NCBI GenBank assembly: GCA_947642455.1
Contig: CANRSN010000015.1
Location: 1-49,658, forward strand
Origin: an uncultured Clostridiaceae bacterium
GTDB taxonomy: Bacteria > Bacillota > Clostridia > TANB77 > CAG-508
DNA: 49,658 nucleotides
Direction of reading: 5' to 3'
Every line of letters begins with the position of its first letter. Within the stretch, counting starts at the first letter, position 1. This document shows, one piece after another, positions 1-8,681 of the stretch. A program made the position numbers and the translations under genes. A model generated the notes under the pieces. The model was not told the origin of the DNA. It saw only the letters and a program-made list of their open reading frames with translations, and did not search any database.

Positions 1-1227
1 TTCTTCTCCTGCTTTTAGGTTTACTGTTGTTTGTAATGTTCCATTTGGCATTTGTGTCCAACTATTTTCATCTTGTTGTGTATTTGATGTATCTTGTGTG
101 TTTCCTGCATTTTGTGTGCTTGATGTATTTGTTACTACTTCATAGCCTGATGGGATGTTTTCTACTACTTTGGCTGTTCCTTCTATTTCTCCTGTGTTTC
201 TTACTTTTATTGCATATGTGATTTCTAGTTGTGCTTGTTTTATTGCCTTAGCTACTATTTCTACTTTCATTGCTTTTTTGTTTGTTATGTGTTTTTCTTG
301 TCCGTTTAATACTACTCTTTGTAGTTCTTTTTCTACTGCAATGTTGAATGTTTTCTTTTGATAGTAGTAGATTACTGTATCTCCATTTTCTGTTAGCTCT
401 CCTACTGCATTTGCTGGAGCTTTTACTAATTTGTAATATGGTATGTCTTTTGACTCTGTTTTGTATTTGTCTCCTGCATTTCCTGTAATTTCATATCTGT
501 ATGTTTTTTCTTCTGTTGTTCCATCTTCTTTTGTCTCTATATAGGTTATTTCTTCGTTTGTGTCTATGTCTACATATTTTACTGTGACTATTCCACTTGG
601 AACTTTTTCGTAATAGTAGATTACTGTTATTTCGTCTTTTGTCATTGTTCCTTCTTTGTTTTCTGGCACTTCTATTAATTCGTAATCTTCAAATTCTTTT
701 TCTTCTGATGTGTATTCTTCTCCTACTTTTCCTTCTGTTACAATATCTTCTGTTAGTTTGTTTCCTTCTTCATCTATGTATTCTACTGTTACTCTTGTAT
801 TTGTTGTTGTGTAGTAGTAGATTACTTCTTGTGTTTGTTCTTTTATTTTTCCTTCTGTGTTGTTTGAGTGTTTTACGAATATATAGTCTTCTATTTCTTT
901 TTGCTCTGTTTCGTATAGTTCTACTTTTCCTTTTACATTGTTTATTATTTCTTGCATTTCTGCATCTAGGTTTGTATATACTACTGTTATTTGTTTTGTT
1001 ATGTTTACTTTGTAACTTTCTCCCGCTTTGTCTGTGTCTATATCTGGTAATTCTTGTTCCCAAGTGATTGTTTGTGTTTTGCTGTTGTATTTTCCACCAT
1101 TTAAATTTGATTTTGCTTCATCTATTTTGTATGGTAGTGTGTCTACTATTGTTACTTTTCCACTTCCTATATAATTTGCAATTTCTGCTGTGAATTGAAC
1201 ATTGTATTCCACAGGTTGTGCATTAGA
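1..1227 (-). pseudogene. Startless MucBP-repeat surface protein fragment
   Basis: An open frame runs on the minus strand from just after a TAA at 1228-1230 and leaves the window at base 1. The translation begins inside a domain (QPVEYNVQFTAEIANYIG...) that resembles the extracellular Ig-like modules of Clostridia surface proteins. It continues into about three MucBP-like units, each ending in a VIYYY motif, and then a DUF11-like segment (AIKVRNTGEIEGTAKV). There is no ATG near the 5' end; the first possible start is a GTG at 1212 with no Shine-Dalgarno sequence. The 5' end abuts half of a terminator-like hairpin. I read it as a gene whose N-terminal part (signal peptide and upstream domains) has been lost, or a silent cassette. 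The C-terminus lies outside the window, so the remaining length is unknown. Confidence 0.7.
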
Positions 1228-1230
1228 TTA

Positions 1231-1347
1231 CTTTTCATGCCTCGTCTTTGTTCGCCGCCAAAATTGCTTTAGTAATTTTGTGTGGAACGTTTAGCGAAGC
1301 TTTTTATACAATAGGAAAAGTCAGTATGACTTTCCTATTGTATAAAA
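1231..1347. repeat. Intergenic palindrome with class C core (copy 1)
   Basis: The core at 1261-1302 contains ATTGCTTTAGTAATTTTG followed by TGTGGAACGTTTAGCGAAGC. It reappears almost unchanged at 25829-25870. A long hairpin follows at 1301-1347 (TATACAATAGGAAA...TTTCCTATTGTATA), whose sequence is unrelated to the hairpin beside the second copy. Bases 1231-1252 match one arm of the terminator at 30965-31010, but the other arm is missing here. Confidence 0.65.
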
Positions 1348-1376
1348 AACTGGTATAAATAAAATACCAGTTTTTT
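1344..1376 (-). terminator. Rho-independent terminator after the SDR gene
   Basis: The inverted repeat AAAACTGGTA / TACCAGTTTT is flanked by A and T runs. It lies just downstream of the SDR stop codon on the minus strand and could work in both directions. Confidence 0.8.
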
Positions 1377-1392
1377 ACTATTTTATAATTTT

Positions 1393-2190
1393 TTATCGTT
1401 TTTTTTCTTGCATATGATAACATACTTTTGCCAGAATATTATCTGGAGTTATTTTGCTAAAAAATCTAGCCATTTTTATTGAGAATTTTGGGATAATTAA
1501 AAATTTATGCTTTAGTAGCTTATCTATTGCATATTTTGCAACATATTGGCTAGATGCTTCATGTAAGTTAAATTTAACTTTAGCTACTTTATTAAAATTG
1601 GTTTTTACTGGACCTGGGCATAATACAGATATTTTTACATTAGATTTCTTTTTTCTTAGTTCTTCTCTTAATGCCTCAGATAACCTAAAAACATAATTTT
1701 TTGTTCCATAATATGTTGCCATTAAAGGTCCTGGCATAAAACCAGCAACTGACGATACATTTAATATTGTGCCTTTATTTTCTCTTACCATGTCTTGTAT
1801 GAATAATTTTGTTAAGATATGCACTGCTTTTATATTTACATCTATCATATTTAATTCAGTTTCTAAATCTGTTTCTAGAAATGAACCAAATGCCCCAAAG
1901 CCTGCATTATTTATTAGTATATCTATATTTTTGTATTTTTCTTTTACATGTTTATATAGTTCAATACATTCTTGCTCTTTTCTTAAGTCTGCAATAAATA
2001 TGTCTATACTTGTGTTATTATATTGATTCTTTTCTTTTTTTATTTCTAATTCTTCTTTTAGCTCTTTTAGTTTCTGCTCATCTCTTGCTGTTATAATAAG
2101 GTTATATCCTAGTTTATTTAGGTACCTTGCCATGTCTCTTCCTATTCCAGAAGAGGCTCCTGTTACTAATGCTACCATTTTATATTGCAT
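1393..2190 (-). CDS. Short-chain dehydrogenase/reductase (SDR)
   Basis: Classical SDR of about 265 aa. It has the Rossmann cofactor motif TGASSGIG (residues 10-17), the NNAG motif (94-97), catalytic Ser in NVSS (about 146), and the YxxxK pair Tyr160/Lys164 in ATYYGTK. The family catalyses NAD(P)(H)-dependent oxidation or reduction of alcohols, ketones or lipids; the substrate cannot be told from sequence. The ATG at 2190 is 8 nt past the ftsH stop. A longer start at 2232 overlapping ftsH is possible, and neither has a strong ribosome binding site, so translational coupling to ftsH is likely. The C-terminal part is basic (KHKFLIIPKFSIKMARFF), as in membrane-associated SDRs of this length. Confidence 0.88.
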   Translation of the reverse strand: MQYKMVALVTGASSGIGRDMARYLNKLGYNLIITARDEQKLKELKEELEIKKEKNQYNNTSIDIFIADLRKEQECIELYKHVKEKYKNIDILINNAGFGAFGSFLETDLETELNMIDVNIKAVHILTKLFIQDMVRENKGTILNVSSVAGFMPGPLMATYYGTKNYVFRLSEALREELRKKKSNVKISVLCPGPVKTNFNKVAKVKFNLHEASSQYVAKYAIDKLLKHKFLIIPKFSIKMARFFSKITPDNILAKVCYHMQEKKR

Positions 2191-2197
2191 GTTATAT

Positions 2198-4009
2198 TTA
2201 TTTTGAAAATATTTCTTCAAATTCTTCTCCATCTATTTTTTCTTTCTCTAAAAGAACTCCTGCTACACTGTGTAGTTTATCTATATGAGCTTTTAGTATT
2301 TCTGCTGCTGTATTAAATGCTGTATCTACAATTCTCTTAACTTCTTCATCTATAATTGCTGCTGTTTCTTCTGAGTATTCTTTTGCTTGTGCAAAGTCTC
2401 TACCTAAAAATACTTCTTCTTGACCTGAACCTAGCATTATAGTTCCAACTCTTTCACTCATACCATATTTTGTAACCATATTCCTAGCTATTTTGGTAGC
2501 TCTTTCTATATCATTGCTTGCACCTGTTGAAACATCATCTAATATAAGTTTTTCTGCAACTCTACCACCTAATAGTGATACTATGTTTTCTTCCATTTCT
2601 GATTTTGACATAAAGTTTTTGTCTTCTGTTGGTCTATACATTGTATACCCTCCAGCCATACCTCTTGGCACTATTGATATTTGATGTACTGGATCTTGGG
2701 TTGGTAAAAACCTGCTAACTACTGCATGACCTGCTTCATGGTATGCTACTAGTTTGTTTTCTTTTTCGCTTCTTACTCTTGTTCTTTTTTCAGGTCCCAT
2801 TGTTACTTTTACCATAGCATCTTCTATTTCTCTCATTCCTATTTGTGGTATATTTCTTCTGGCTGCTAATAGTGCTGCTTCATTTAATACATTTTCTAGG
2901 TCTGCCCCTGCAAAACCTGATGTGTTTTTTGCTATTACTTTTAAGTCTACATCATTTGCTAAACGTTTCCTTCTTGCATGTACTTCTAATATTTGCTCTC
3001 TTGCTTTTACATCTGGACTTGATACTACTATTTGTCTGTCAAACCTTCCTGGTCTTAATAGTGCTTTGTCTAGTATGTCTGGTCTGTTTGTAGCTGCTAA
3101 CACAATAACTCCTTCATTTTCTGCAAAACCATCCATCTCTACTAATAATTGGTTTAGTGTTTGCTCTCTTTCGTCATGTCCTCCACCTAGCCCAGCTCCT
3201 CTTTGACGCCCAACTGCGTCTATTTCATCTATGAATATGATACATGGTGCTTTTTTCTTTGCCTCTTCAAATAAGTCTCTAACACGTGATGCTCCTACAC
3301 CAACAAACATTTCTACAAAGTCTGAACCACTTATTATAAAAAATGGTACTCCCGCTTCTCCTGCTACTGCTTTTGCTAATAAAGTTTTTCCTGTTCCTGG
3401 ATTTCCTACTAATAGCACTCCTTTTGGTATTCTTGCACCCATTTCTGTGAATTTTCTTGGATTTTTTAAGAATTCTACTATTTCTTCTAATTCTTCTTTT
3501 TCTTCGTCTACTCCAGCTACATCTTTAAATGTTACCTTTGCTTTGTCTTGTGGTGATATCATTTTTGCTTTGCTTTTTCCAAATGACATCGTTTTGTTTC
3601 CACCAGCTTGATTTCCATTCATTATAAAGAACCAGAATATTAAGAATATTATTAATATTCCAAATGGTGTTAATAGACTTAATATCATGACAAATATTGA
3701 TTCTGACTCTTCTATTACTTTTATGTTTGATCTACTTGGATCTGTCATTGAACTGTTTAGTGAGTCTAATAAATGATTTACACTTGGTATGTTGGCTCTT
3801 TTTACTATATTTTCGTTTTTTAGTGATACTTCTGCTGTTTTTCCATCTGCTGATATTTTTATTTCTTTTACATCTTCTGATTGTATTTTTGCTACTAAAT
3901 CTGAATATGCTAATTCATTGTCTTTGTTGTTTACTATTGATGTAACTACTACGATGAATATTAGTAATATAATAAGCCACATTGCTAATGTTTTTATTCC
4001 GCTTTTCAA
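2198..4009 (-). CDS. ftsH: ATP-dependent zinc metalloprotease FtsH
   Basis: Membrane-bound AAA+ protease of 603 aa that degrades misfolded membrane proteins and short-lived regulators. Two transmembrane helices (about 7-26 and 104-130) flank a short extracytoplasmic domain. The AAA module has Walker A GNPGTGKT (202-209), Walker B with DEID (261-264) and the second region of homology around RPGRFDRQ. The peptidase has the zinc motif HEAGH (424-428). Length is normal for the family. The start is a TTG at 4009, supported by GAGGAGGA six bases upstream; no ATG fits better. A promoter lies at 4183-4211. It follows tilS, the usual ftsH neighbourhood in Bacillota, although hpt, often found between them, is absent. 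Confidence 0.97.
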   Translation of the reverse strand: MKSGIKTLAMWLIILLIFIVVVTSIVNNKDNELAYSDLVAKIQSEDVKEIKISADGKTAEVSLKNENIVKRANIPSVNHLLDSLNSSMTDPSRSNIKVIEESESIFVMILSLLTPFGILIIFLIFWFFIMNGNQAGGNKTMSFGKSKAKMISPQDKAKVTFKDVAGVDEEKEELEEIVEFLKNPRKFTEMGARIPKGVLLVGNPGTGKTLLAKAVAGEAGVPFFIISGSDFVEMFVGVGASRVRDLFEEAKKKAPCIIFIDEIDAVGRQRGAGLGGGHDEREQTLNQLLVEMDGFAENEGVIVLAATNRPDILDKALLRPGRFDRQIVVSSPDVKAREQILEVHARRKRLANDVDLKVIAKNTSGFAGADLENVLNEAALLAARRNIPQIGMREIEDAMVKVTMGPEKRTRVRSEKENKLVAYHEAGHAVVSRFLPTQDPVHQISIVPRGMAGGYTMYRPTEDKNFMSKSEMEENIVSLLGGRVAEKLILDDVSTGASNDIERATKIARNMVTKYGMSERVGTIMLGSGQEEVFLGRDFAQAKEYSEETAAIIDEEVKRIVDTAFNTAAEILKAHIDKLHSVAGVLLEKEKIDGEEFEEIFSK

Positions 4010-4182
4010 TTTTATTCCTCCTCTTGCCGGATTGTATATTTTTGCTTAGATATCCTTCATCTTCTCTTACTTTTGGCATATTGTTTTTTATATCCTTTTG
4101 CCTTTCTATTTTTGTTTATTATATCTTCGCATTTATTTAATCCGATTTTAGACATTTTCTATGCCTTTTTTCCTATTATTGA

Positions 4183-4211
4183 AATATAGCATATTTCTTC
4201 TTCTTTTGCAA
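4183..4211 (-). promoter_or_regulatory. Predicted sigma-A promoter of ftsH
   Basis: On the minus strand TTGCAA (4206-4211) and TATATT (4183-4188) are separated by 17 nt. The site lies in the 270-base gap between tilS and ftsH and leaves a leader of about 170 nt. Confidence 0.6.
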
Positions 4212-4283
4212 GTGTTTATTGTAAGTTTTTTTCTTTCAAATGCCTTTATATCAACATTTCTATTACGGAAATACTTGTTTTGC

Positions 4284-5285
4284 CTATATTAATTTTTTAA
4301 AAAAAATTTTTTGCTTGTTTACTAAGATTTTAATGTTTTTGTTTGGTGTTAAAAATTTATTTCCTATATTGTTTGAACATAGTTTTATAATGTCTTCTAT
4401 ATGTATTCTCTCTATGTTTTGGGCATTTCCTATGACCTTATTTATAGTATATAGTATTACTCTATTTTTTATTACTAATTCTAAATTATTAAATTTTTTC
4501 AGGTCTAATATTACTTCTTTTTTTCCATCTAATTCCTGTTTCCCTAAGAAAATTTCTCTATATGCCTTTTCTGTTTCTTTTTCTAAATACTTGTTTTCTA
4601 TTGTTGCAAGTTTTGATAATCTGTTTAAAGTTTCTACTATGTTTGGATTAAATTCTTTTTCTATATATGGTATTAATAAGTTTCTTACTTTATTTCTTGT
4701 ATATATGTTTTCTTTGTTACTTTCATCATATTTTGGCTCTATTTTCTCTTTTATACAATATTCCTCTATTTCTTGTCTAGTGCAGTCTATTAAAGGTCTT
4801 ATATATTTATCTCCTCTTTTTTCTTCTATTGCTTTTAGTCCAGAAGTTCCACTTCCTCTCATTATATTCATTAATACAGTTTCTGCCCTGTCATTGGCTG
4901 TATGTGCTGTTGCTATTTTGTTTGAGTTTGTTTTTTCTAATACTTCCTCAAAAAATTTGTATCTTATTTTTCTTCCTGCCTCTTCTGTTCCTATTTTTTC
5001 TGTTTTTGCTATTTCTATTACATTTTCCATTTTTGTAAAACATTGTATGTTATGATTTTTGCAAAAACTCTCTACATATTTCGTTTCTTCCTGCGCTGCC
5101 TCTCTTATCATATGATTTATATGTGCTACTACTATTCCTATTTTTTGGTCTTTATTTTTTATTTTTATTAATATATTTAATAATGCCATTGAATCTGGTC
5201 CACCAGATACACCAATAACTATATTATCTCCACTTTTTATTAGTTCATACTTTTTTATTGCATTTTCTACTTTCTCTTCTAACAT
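4284..5285 (-). CDS. tilS: tRNA(Ile)-lysidine synthase
   Basis: N-type ATP pyrophosphatase that converts C34 of the CAU-anticodon isoleucine tRNA to lysidine, so that the tRNA reads AUA. The PP-loop SGGPDSMALL is near residues 25-34, followed by the family motifs AHINHMIR and ATAHTANDRAETVLMNIMRG. The C-terminal half is short, for a total of 333 aa, nearer the small TilS forms than the 430-aa enterobacterial enzyme. The ATG at 5285 was chosen over an upstream ATG at 5315 because GGGAGG lies 7 nt before it. AUA codons are abundant in this AT-rich window, which fits the need for the enzyme. Confidence 0.94.
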   Translation of the reverse strand: MLEEKVENAIKKYELIKSGDNIVIGVSGGPDSMALLNILIKIKNKDQKIGIVVAHINHMIREAAQEETKYVESFCKNHNIQCFTKMENVIEIAKTEKIGTEEAGRKIRYKFFEEVLEKTNSNKIATAHTANDRAETVLMNIMRGSGTSGLKAIEEKRGDKYIRPLIDCTRQEIEEYCIKEKIEPKYDESNKENIYTRNKVRNLLIPYIEKEFNPNIVETLNRLSKLATIENKYLEKETEKAYREIFLGKQELDGKKEVILDLKKFNNLELVIKNRVILYTINKVIGNAQNIERIHIEDIIKLCSNNIGNKFLTPNKNIKILVNKQKIFFKKLI

Positions 5286-5330
5286 ATGTACTCCTCCCTT
5301 GACAAAAGCAAACACCGCAACTTAACAATT

Positions 5331-5573
5331 TTGTTCCTTTTTTTACATATCAGCACTCATTCTTGCTTTACTATTTAGAGATACTATAATATATGTTTTG
5401 TGTTATTAATATTTATTTTTAGAAGTTTTGCGCAGGGAAGCTCCCAAAGTGGACATGACCCAGAGCTACCCACGAAGCCAGTAAAAAACTTCTAAAAATA
5501 AATATTAATAACACAAAAGGATATAACTAAGTAGTAAAGCAAGAATGAGTGCTGATATGTAAAAAATGAACAA
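5331..5573. repeat. Long palindrome with class A core, copy 1
   Basis: About 240 bp folds into one long hairpin. The outer arms (5341-5375 and 5530-5566) are complementary over about 33 bp, including CAGCACTCATTCTTGC. The inner arms contain TTTTGTGTTATTAATATT and its complement. The tip carries the GC-rich core GCGCAGGGAAGCTCCC...GACATGACCCAGAGC, closed by GAAGTTTT/AAAACTTC. In this copy the second small hairpin reads CTACCCACGAAGCC, where other copies have TTGGCGAAGCCA, so that mini-stem is degraded. The element fills the 306-base gap between dnaB and tilS. Confidence 0.85.
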
Positions 5574-5591
5574 AACAACCTATAATAGTGT

Positions 5592-6923
5592 TCACTCTCT
5601 GTACCTTTCTATATTAGCAAATTTTGTAAAGTTTCCAAACCACTTTAATTCTACAGTTCCTGTTGAACCTGCACGATGTTTTGCAATTATTACTTCTGCT
5701 ACATTTGGTTTGTCTGTGTCTTGATTATAGTAGTCGTCTCTATATAAGAACATAACTATGTCGGCATCTTGCTCTATTGCTCCAGATTCACGAAGGTCTG
5801 ATAACATTGGTCTATGGTCTGGACGTTGTTCTGGTGCTCTTGATAATTGAGACAATGCTATTACTGGGACTTGTATTTCTTTTGCAAGAATTTTTAGTGA
5901 ACGACTTATTTCTGAAATTTCTTGCTCACGACTTGCCCCTCTTTTTCCTGAACCTTGTACTAATTGTAAATAGTCTATTACTACTAAGCCTATATTTTTT
6001 TCTAGTTTTAATTTCCTACATTTTGCTCTTATTTCCATTATTGATATACCTGGTGTGTCATCTATAAATATTTGTGATTCTGATAATTGACCTGATGCCA
6101 TTGCTAGTTTTTTCCAGTCTTCTACTTCTATTTTACCTGTTCTTACTTTGTTGCTGTCTACCATTGCTTCACTACATAGTATTCTGTTTGTCATTTGCTC
6201 TTTTGACATTTCTAGGCTAAATATTGCTACTGGTGTATTTCCCCTAGTTGCTGCATTTGACGCTATATTTAAGGCAAATGCAGATTTTCCCATAGCTGGT
6301 CTTGCTGCAACTAGTATTAAGTCTGAGTTATGAAGCCCTGCTGTTTTGTAGTCTAAATCTGCAAAACCTGTTGGCACTCCTGTTATGTGCTGCTTTTGGT
6401 TATATAATTGCTCTAGTTGTGTAAATGTGTCTACTAATATGTCTTTTATTGATGAATACCCTTTTTGATTTCTTGATTGTATTGTATTAAATATTTTCTT
6501 TTCTGCTTGTTCCATTATTACATCTACTTCTTGTGTTTCGTCATATCCTAATTTTATTATTTCATTTGCTGTTCTTAGTAAATTTCTTAATATTGATTTT
6601 TCTTCTACTATTTTTATGTATTTTTCTACATTTGATGTTGTTGGAACTTTGTCTGGTAATTCTGCTAAGTATTCCAGTCCACCAATTGCTTCTAATTTTC
6701 CCATTGATGAAAGTTCTGATTTTAGTGTAATTATATCTACTGGTTCTGCTTTGTTATATAAGTTTAATATTGCATTATATATTACTCTGTTATCTTCTCT
6801 ATAAAAATCTTCTTCTTTTAGTGTTTCTATTGCTGCTATTATTGCATCTTTGTCTGTTAACATACTTCCTATAACTGCTTGCTCTGCTTCTGTATCGTGT
6901 GGTGGGACCTTTCCTACTTCCAT
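5592..6923 (-). CDS. dnaB: Replicative DNA helicase DnaB
   Basis: Hexameric 5'-3' helicase of the replication fork (called DnaC in Bacillus), 443 aa. The N-terminal domain (about 1-105) begins PPHDTEAEQAVIGSML. The RecA-like C-terminal domain has Walker A ARPAMGKSA (about 206-214), Walker B VVIDYLQL and a C-terminal GSTGTVELKW segment. Length matches the family and no intein is present. The ATG at 6923 was preferred to a GTG at 6932 because AAGGA lies 11 nt from the ATG but only 2 nt from the GTG. It lies directly after rplI, the conserved rplI-dnaB order of Bacillota. Confidence 0.97.
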   Translation of the reverse strand: MEVGKVPPHDTEAEQAVIGSMLTDKDAIIAAIETLKEEDFYREDNRVIYNAILNLYNKAEPVDIITLKSELSSMGKLEAIGGLEYLAELPDKVPTTSNVEKYIKIVEEKSILRNLLRTANEIIKLGYDETQEVDVIMEQAEKKIFNTIQSRNQKGYSSIKDILVDTFTQLEQLYNQKQHITGVPTGFADLDYKTAGLHNSDLILVAARPAMGKSAFALNIASNAATRGNTPVAIFSLEMSKEQMTNRILCSEAMVDSNKVRTGKIEVEDWKKLAMASGQLSESQIFIDDTPGISIMEIRAKCRKLKLEKNIGLVVIDYLQLVQGSGKRGASREQEISEISRSLKILAKEIQVPVIALSQLSRAPEQRPDHRPMLSDLRESGAIEQDADIVMFLYRDDYYNQDTDKPNVAEVIIAKHRAGSTGTVELKWFGNFTKFANIERYRE

Positions 6924-6998
6924 TTTAAACACATTCCTTGTACATATATTTAGGTTTTTAAAAGGTTACCCATAAACCTTTATATAACAGTTTAGTGT

Positions 6999-7442
6999 TT
7001 AACTTATTGTTTTTACTTTTACTGTTCCTATTACTCCTTCGTATAATTTTATTTCTACATTTTGTGTTCCTAAGTTCTTTATTGTTTCTTCTAACATTAT
7101 TTTCTTTTTGTCTACTTCTATATTGCATTGTGTTTTTAGGTTTTCTGATATTTCTTTTGCTGTTACTCCTCCAAATATTTTTCCGTTTTCTCCTGCTTTT
7201 ACTTTTATTTGAAGTTCTATTGTTTTTAACTTCTCTGCTGTTTTTTCTGCTTCCTCTTTTTCTATGTTTTTCTTGAATTGTACTGCATTTTGCTTTGCTT
7301 GCAATTTTGCTAGGTTTTCTTTACTTGCTTCTATTGCTAAGTTTTTTGGAAATAGAAAGTTTTTAGCATATCCATCTGCTGCATTTATGATTTGATCTTT
7401 TTTTCCTACTCCTTTTATGTTATCTAATAAAATTACTTTCAT
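6999..7442 (-). CDS. rplI: 50S ribosomal protein L9
   Basis: 147 aa, the normal length. The N-terminal rRNA-binding domain reads [19 protein letters not shown] and [14 protein letters not shown], a near-standard L9 signature. A lysine-rich central helix follows, then the C-terminal domain ([15 protein letters not shown]). The ATG has AAGGAGAG 7-9 nt upstream. dnaB follows within about 75 nt, so the two are probably co-transcribed. gdpP, usually directly upstream, is separated from it here by an inserted gene and two palindromes. Confidence 0.97.
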   Translation of the reverse strand: MKVILLDNIKGVGKKDQIINAADGYAKNFLFPKNLAIEASKENLAKLQAKQNAVQFKKNIEKEEAEKTAEKLKTIELQIKVKAGENGKIFGGVTAKEISENLKTQCNIEVDKKKIMLEETIKNLGTQNVEIKLYEGVIGTVKVKTIS

Positions 7443-7491
7443 TTATATCTCTCCTTTTTTGAAATATTTATGCTTGTCCTTCTGCTTATTT

Positions 7492-7520
7492 ATATTATCA
7501 CAAATGTTACTTAAATTCAA
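7492..7520 (-). promoter_or_regulatory. Predicted sigma-A promoter of rplI-dnaB
   Basis: On the minus strand TTGAAT (7515-7520) and TAATAT (7492-7497) are separated by 17 nt. This gives rplI-dnaB its own promoter downstream of palindrome copy 2. Confidence 0.6.
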
Positions 7521-7552
7521 CACATAAATTGTTTGGTTTTGATAATATGGTA

Positions 7553-7760
7553 ACAATTTGTTACAATTCATGTTTTATTAAGCTATATATTTTAGGCAAT
7601 ATAATATTTATTTTAACGAAGTTTTTTACTGGCTTCGCCAATCGCTCTGGGTCATGTCCACTTTGGGAGCTTCCCTGCGCAAAACTTCGTTAAAATAAAT
7701 ATTATATTGCCTTAATAGAAATTGAGCTGTGAATTGTAACAATAATTCATTACAATTCAT
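7553..7760. repeat. Long palindrome with class A core, copy 2 (inverted)
   Basis: The core (7619-7690) is on the strand opposite to copies 1, 3, 4 and 6. It contains ACTGGCTTCGCCAATCGC, CATGTCC and GGGAGCTTCCCTGCGC between CGAAGTTTT and AAAACTTCG. The inner arms AGGCAATATAATATTTATTTT and their complement are shared with copies 3 and 5. The outer arms contain GTTACAATTCA and TGAATTGTAAC. With the rplI promoter it fills the gap between rplI and the small membrane gene. A short inverted repeat (GAGAG...CTCTC) lies at 7765-7795. Confidence 0.85.
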
Positions 7761-7817
7761 GGAGAAAGAGAGCATAACAAACTGTTACACTCTCTCATAG
7801 AAAATACTTACTTTACT

Positions 7818-8291
7818 CTACACTACTCTAAACCAGGATTTAAAGTTTTCTGACTTTACTTTTTCGAAAAACACACCTTCTTCTTCTTTATTGAATTGAA
7901 TGACAATTAGAATATTTTTATCTTTCATTTCCATTCCATAAAATTTACATCTTTTTGTTAATTCTTTTGTACGGAAATGTTCTTTCTCTGGTTCATCTTT
8001 AATTGGAATAACTTCAACAAAATCTTTACCTGATATATATTCTTTTACATATTGCATACTCTCTTCTTTACTTTCTCTTGTGTTCTCGTTTTCTGGTTCA
8101 GTATAGCAATTTTTTAATAATGGTATACCTATCTCTATAGCAATTATTGCAGCAACAAATGCTAAACCTAAAAGTATACAAATAACTGTAATATCGTTAT
8201 AAATCTCATAAAGCCAGATACCCAGTAGTGTACTAATAAGAATTAGTTGAAAAATTAATAATGCTTTTTCTTTTTTTCTATTTTGCTTCAT
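7818..8291 (-). CDS. Small membrane protein of unknown function
   Basis: 157 aa with a basic N-terminus and two adjacent transmembrane helices (about 10-31 and 33-56), followed by a soluble charged domain of about 95 aa (LTKRCKFYGMEMKDKNILIVI is its most hydrophobic strand). I do not recognise the family. The start has a strong AGGAGG 5 nt upstream, so it is a real gene. It sits between gdpP and rplI, which are adjacent in most Bacillota, and class A palindromes in opposite orientation lie on both sides. This suggests the gene was inserted into a conserved operon together with the repeats. Confidence 0.75.
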   Translation of the reverse strand: MKQNRKKEKALLIFQLILISTLLGIWLYEIYNDITVICILLGLAFVAAIIAIEIGIPLLKNCYTEPENENTRESKEESMQYVKEYISGKDFVEVIPIKDEPEKEHFRTKELTKRCKFYGMEMKDKNILIVIQFNKEEEGVFFEKVKSENFKSWFRVV

Positions 8292-8433
8292 TTTTACCTC
8301 CTGTCAATTGACATCATTTTGCTTGGTTAATAGTTACTTTTAACCCTCCTTTGCTGTTTATAGAGATTAAATATTGCACTTTCTATTATATTTTATCATA
8401 TATTTACATAAAATTCAAGTAGGATATTTTTTG

Positions 8434-8655
8434 AGCAAAAAAGAATACAATTTGTTACAATTCATAGATATTAATTATCTATCTAGGCAATATAATATTT
8501 ATTTTTAGAAGTTTTGCGCAGGGAAGCTCCCACAGTGGACATGACCCAGAGCGATTGGCGAAGCCAGTAAAAAACTTCGACAAAATAAATATTATATTGC
8601 CTATTTGTTTCTAATTTCAAAATATGAATTGTAACAAATTGTACTCTTTTTTGCT
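8434..8655. repeat. Long palindrome with class A core, copy 3
   Basis: A 222-bp palindrome. The outer arms AGCAAAAAAGAATACAATTT and AAATTGTACTCTTTTTTGCT enclose GTTACAATTCAT/ATGAATTGTAAC. The inner arms are AGGCAATATAATATTT and complement. The tip carries the canonical core GCGCAGGGAAGCTCCCACAG, TGGACATGACCCAGAGCG and ATTGGCGAAGCCAGT. It lies directly after the gdpP stop, and A/T runs at the base of the stem would make it a bidirectional terminator if transcribed. Apart from this element, the gap at 8292-8681 shows nothing. Confidence 0.87.
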
Positions 8656-8681
8656 GTGTAAACATGACTCTAAGTATTGAT

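Noticed and set aside
597-1067. Plus-strand Leu/Phe-rich frames opposite the surface protein fragment
   Set aside because: They are the antisense of T-rich coding DNA; composition is typical of shadow frames and no ribosome binding site is present.
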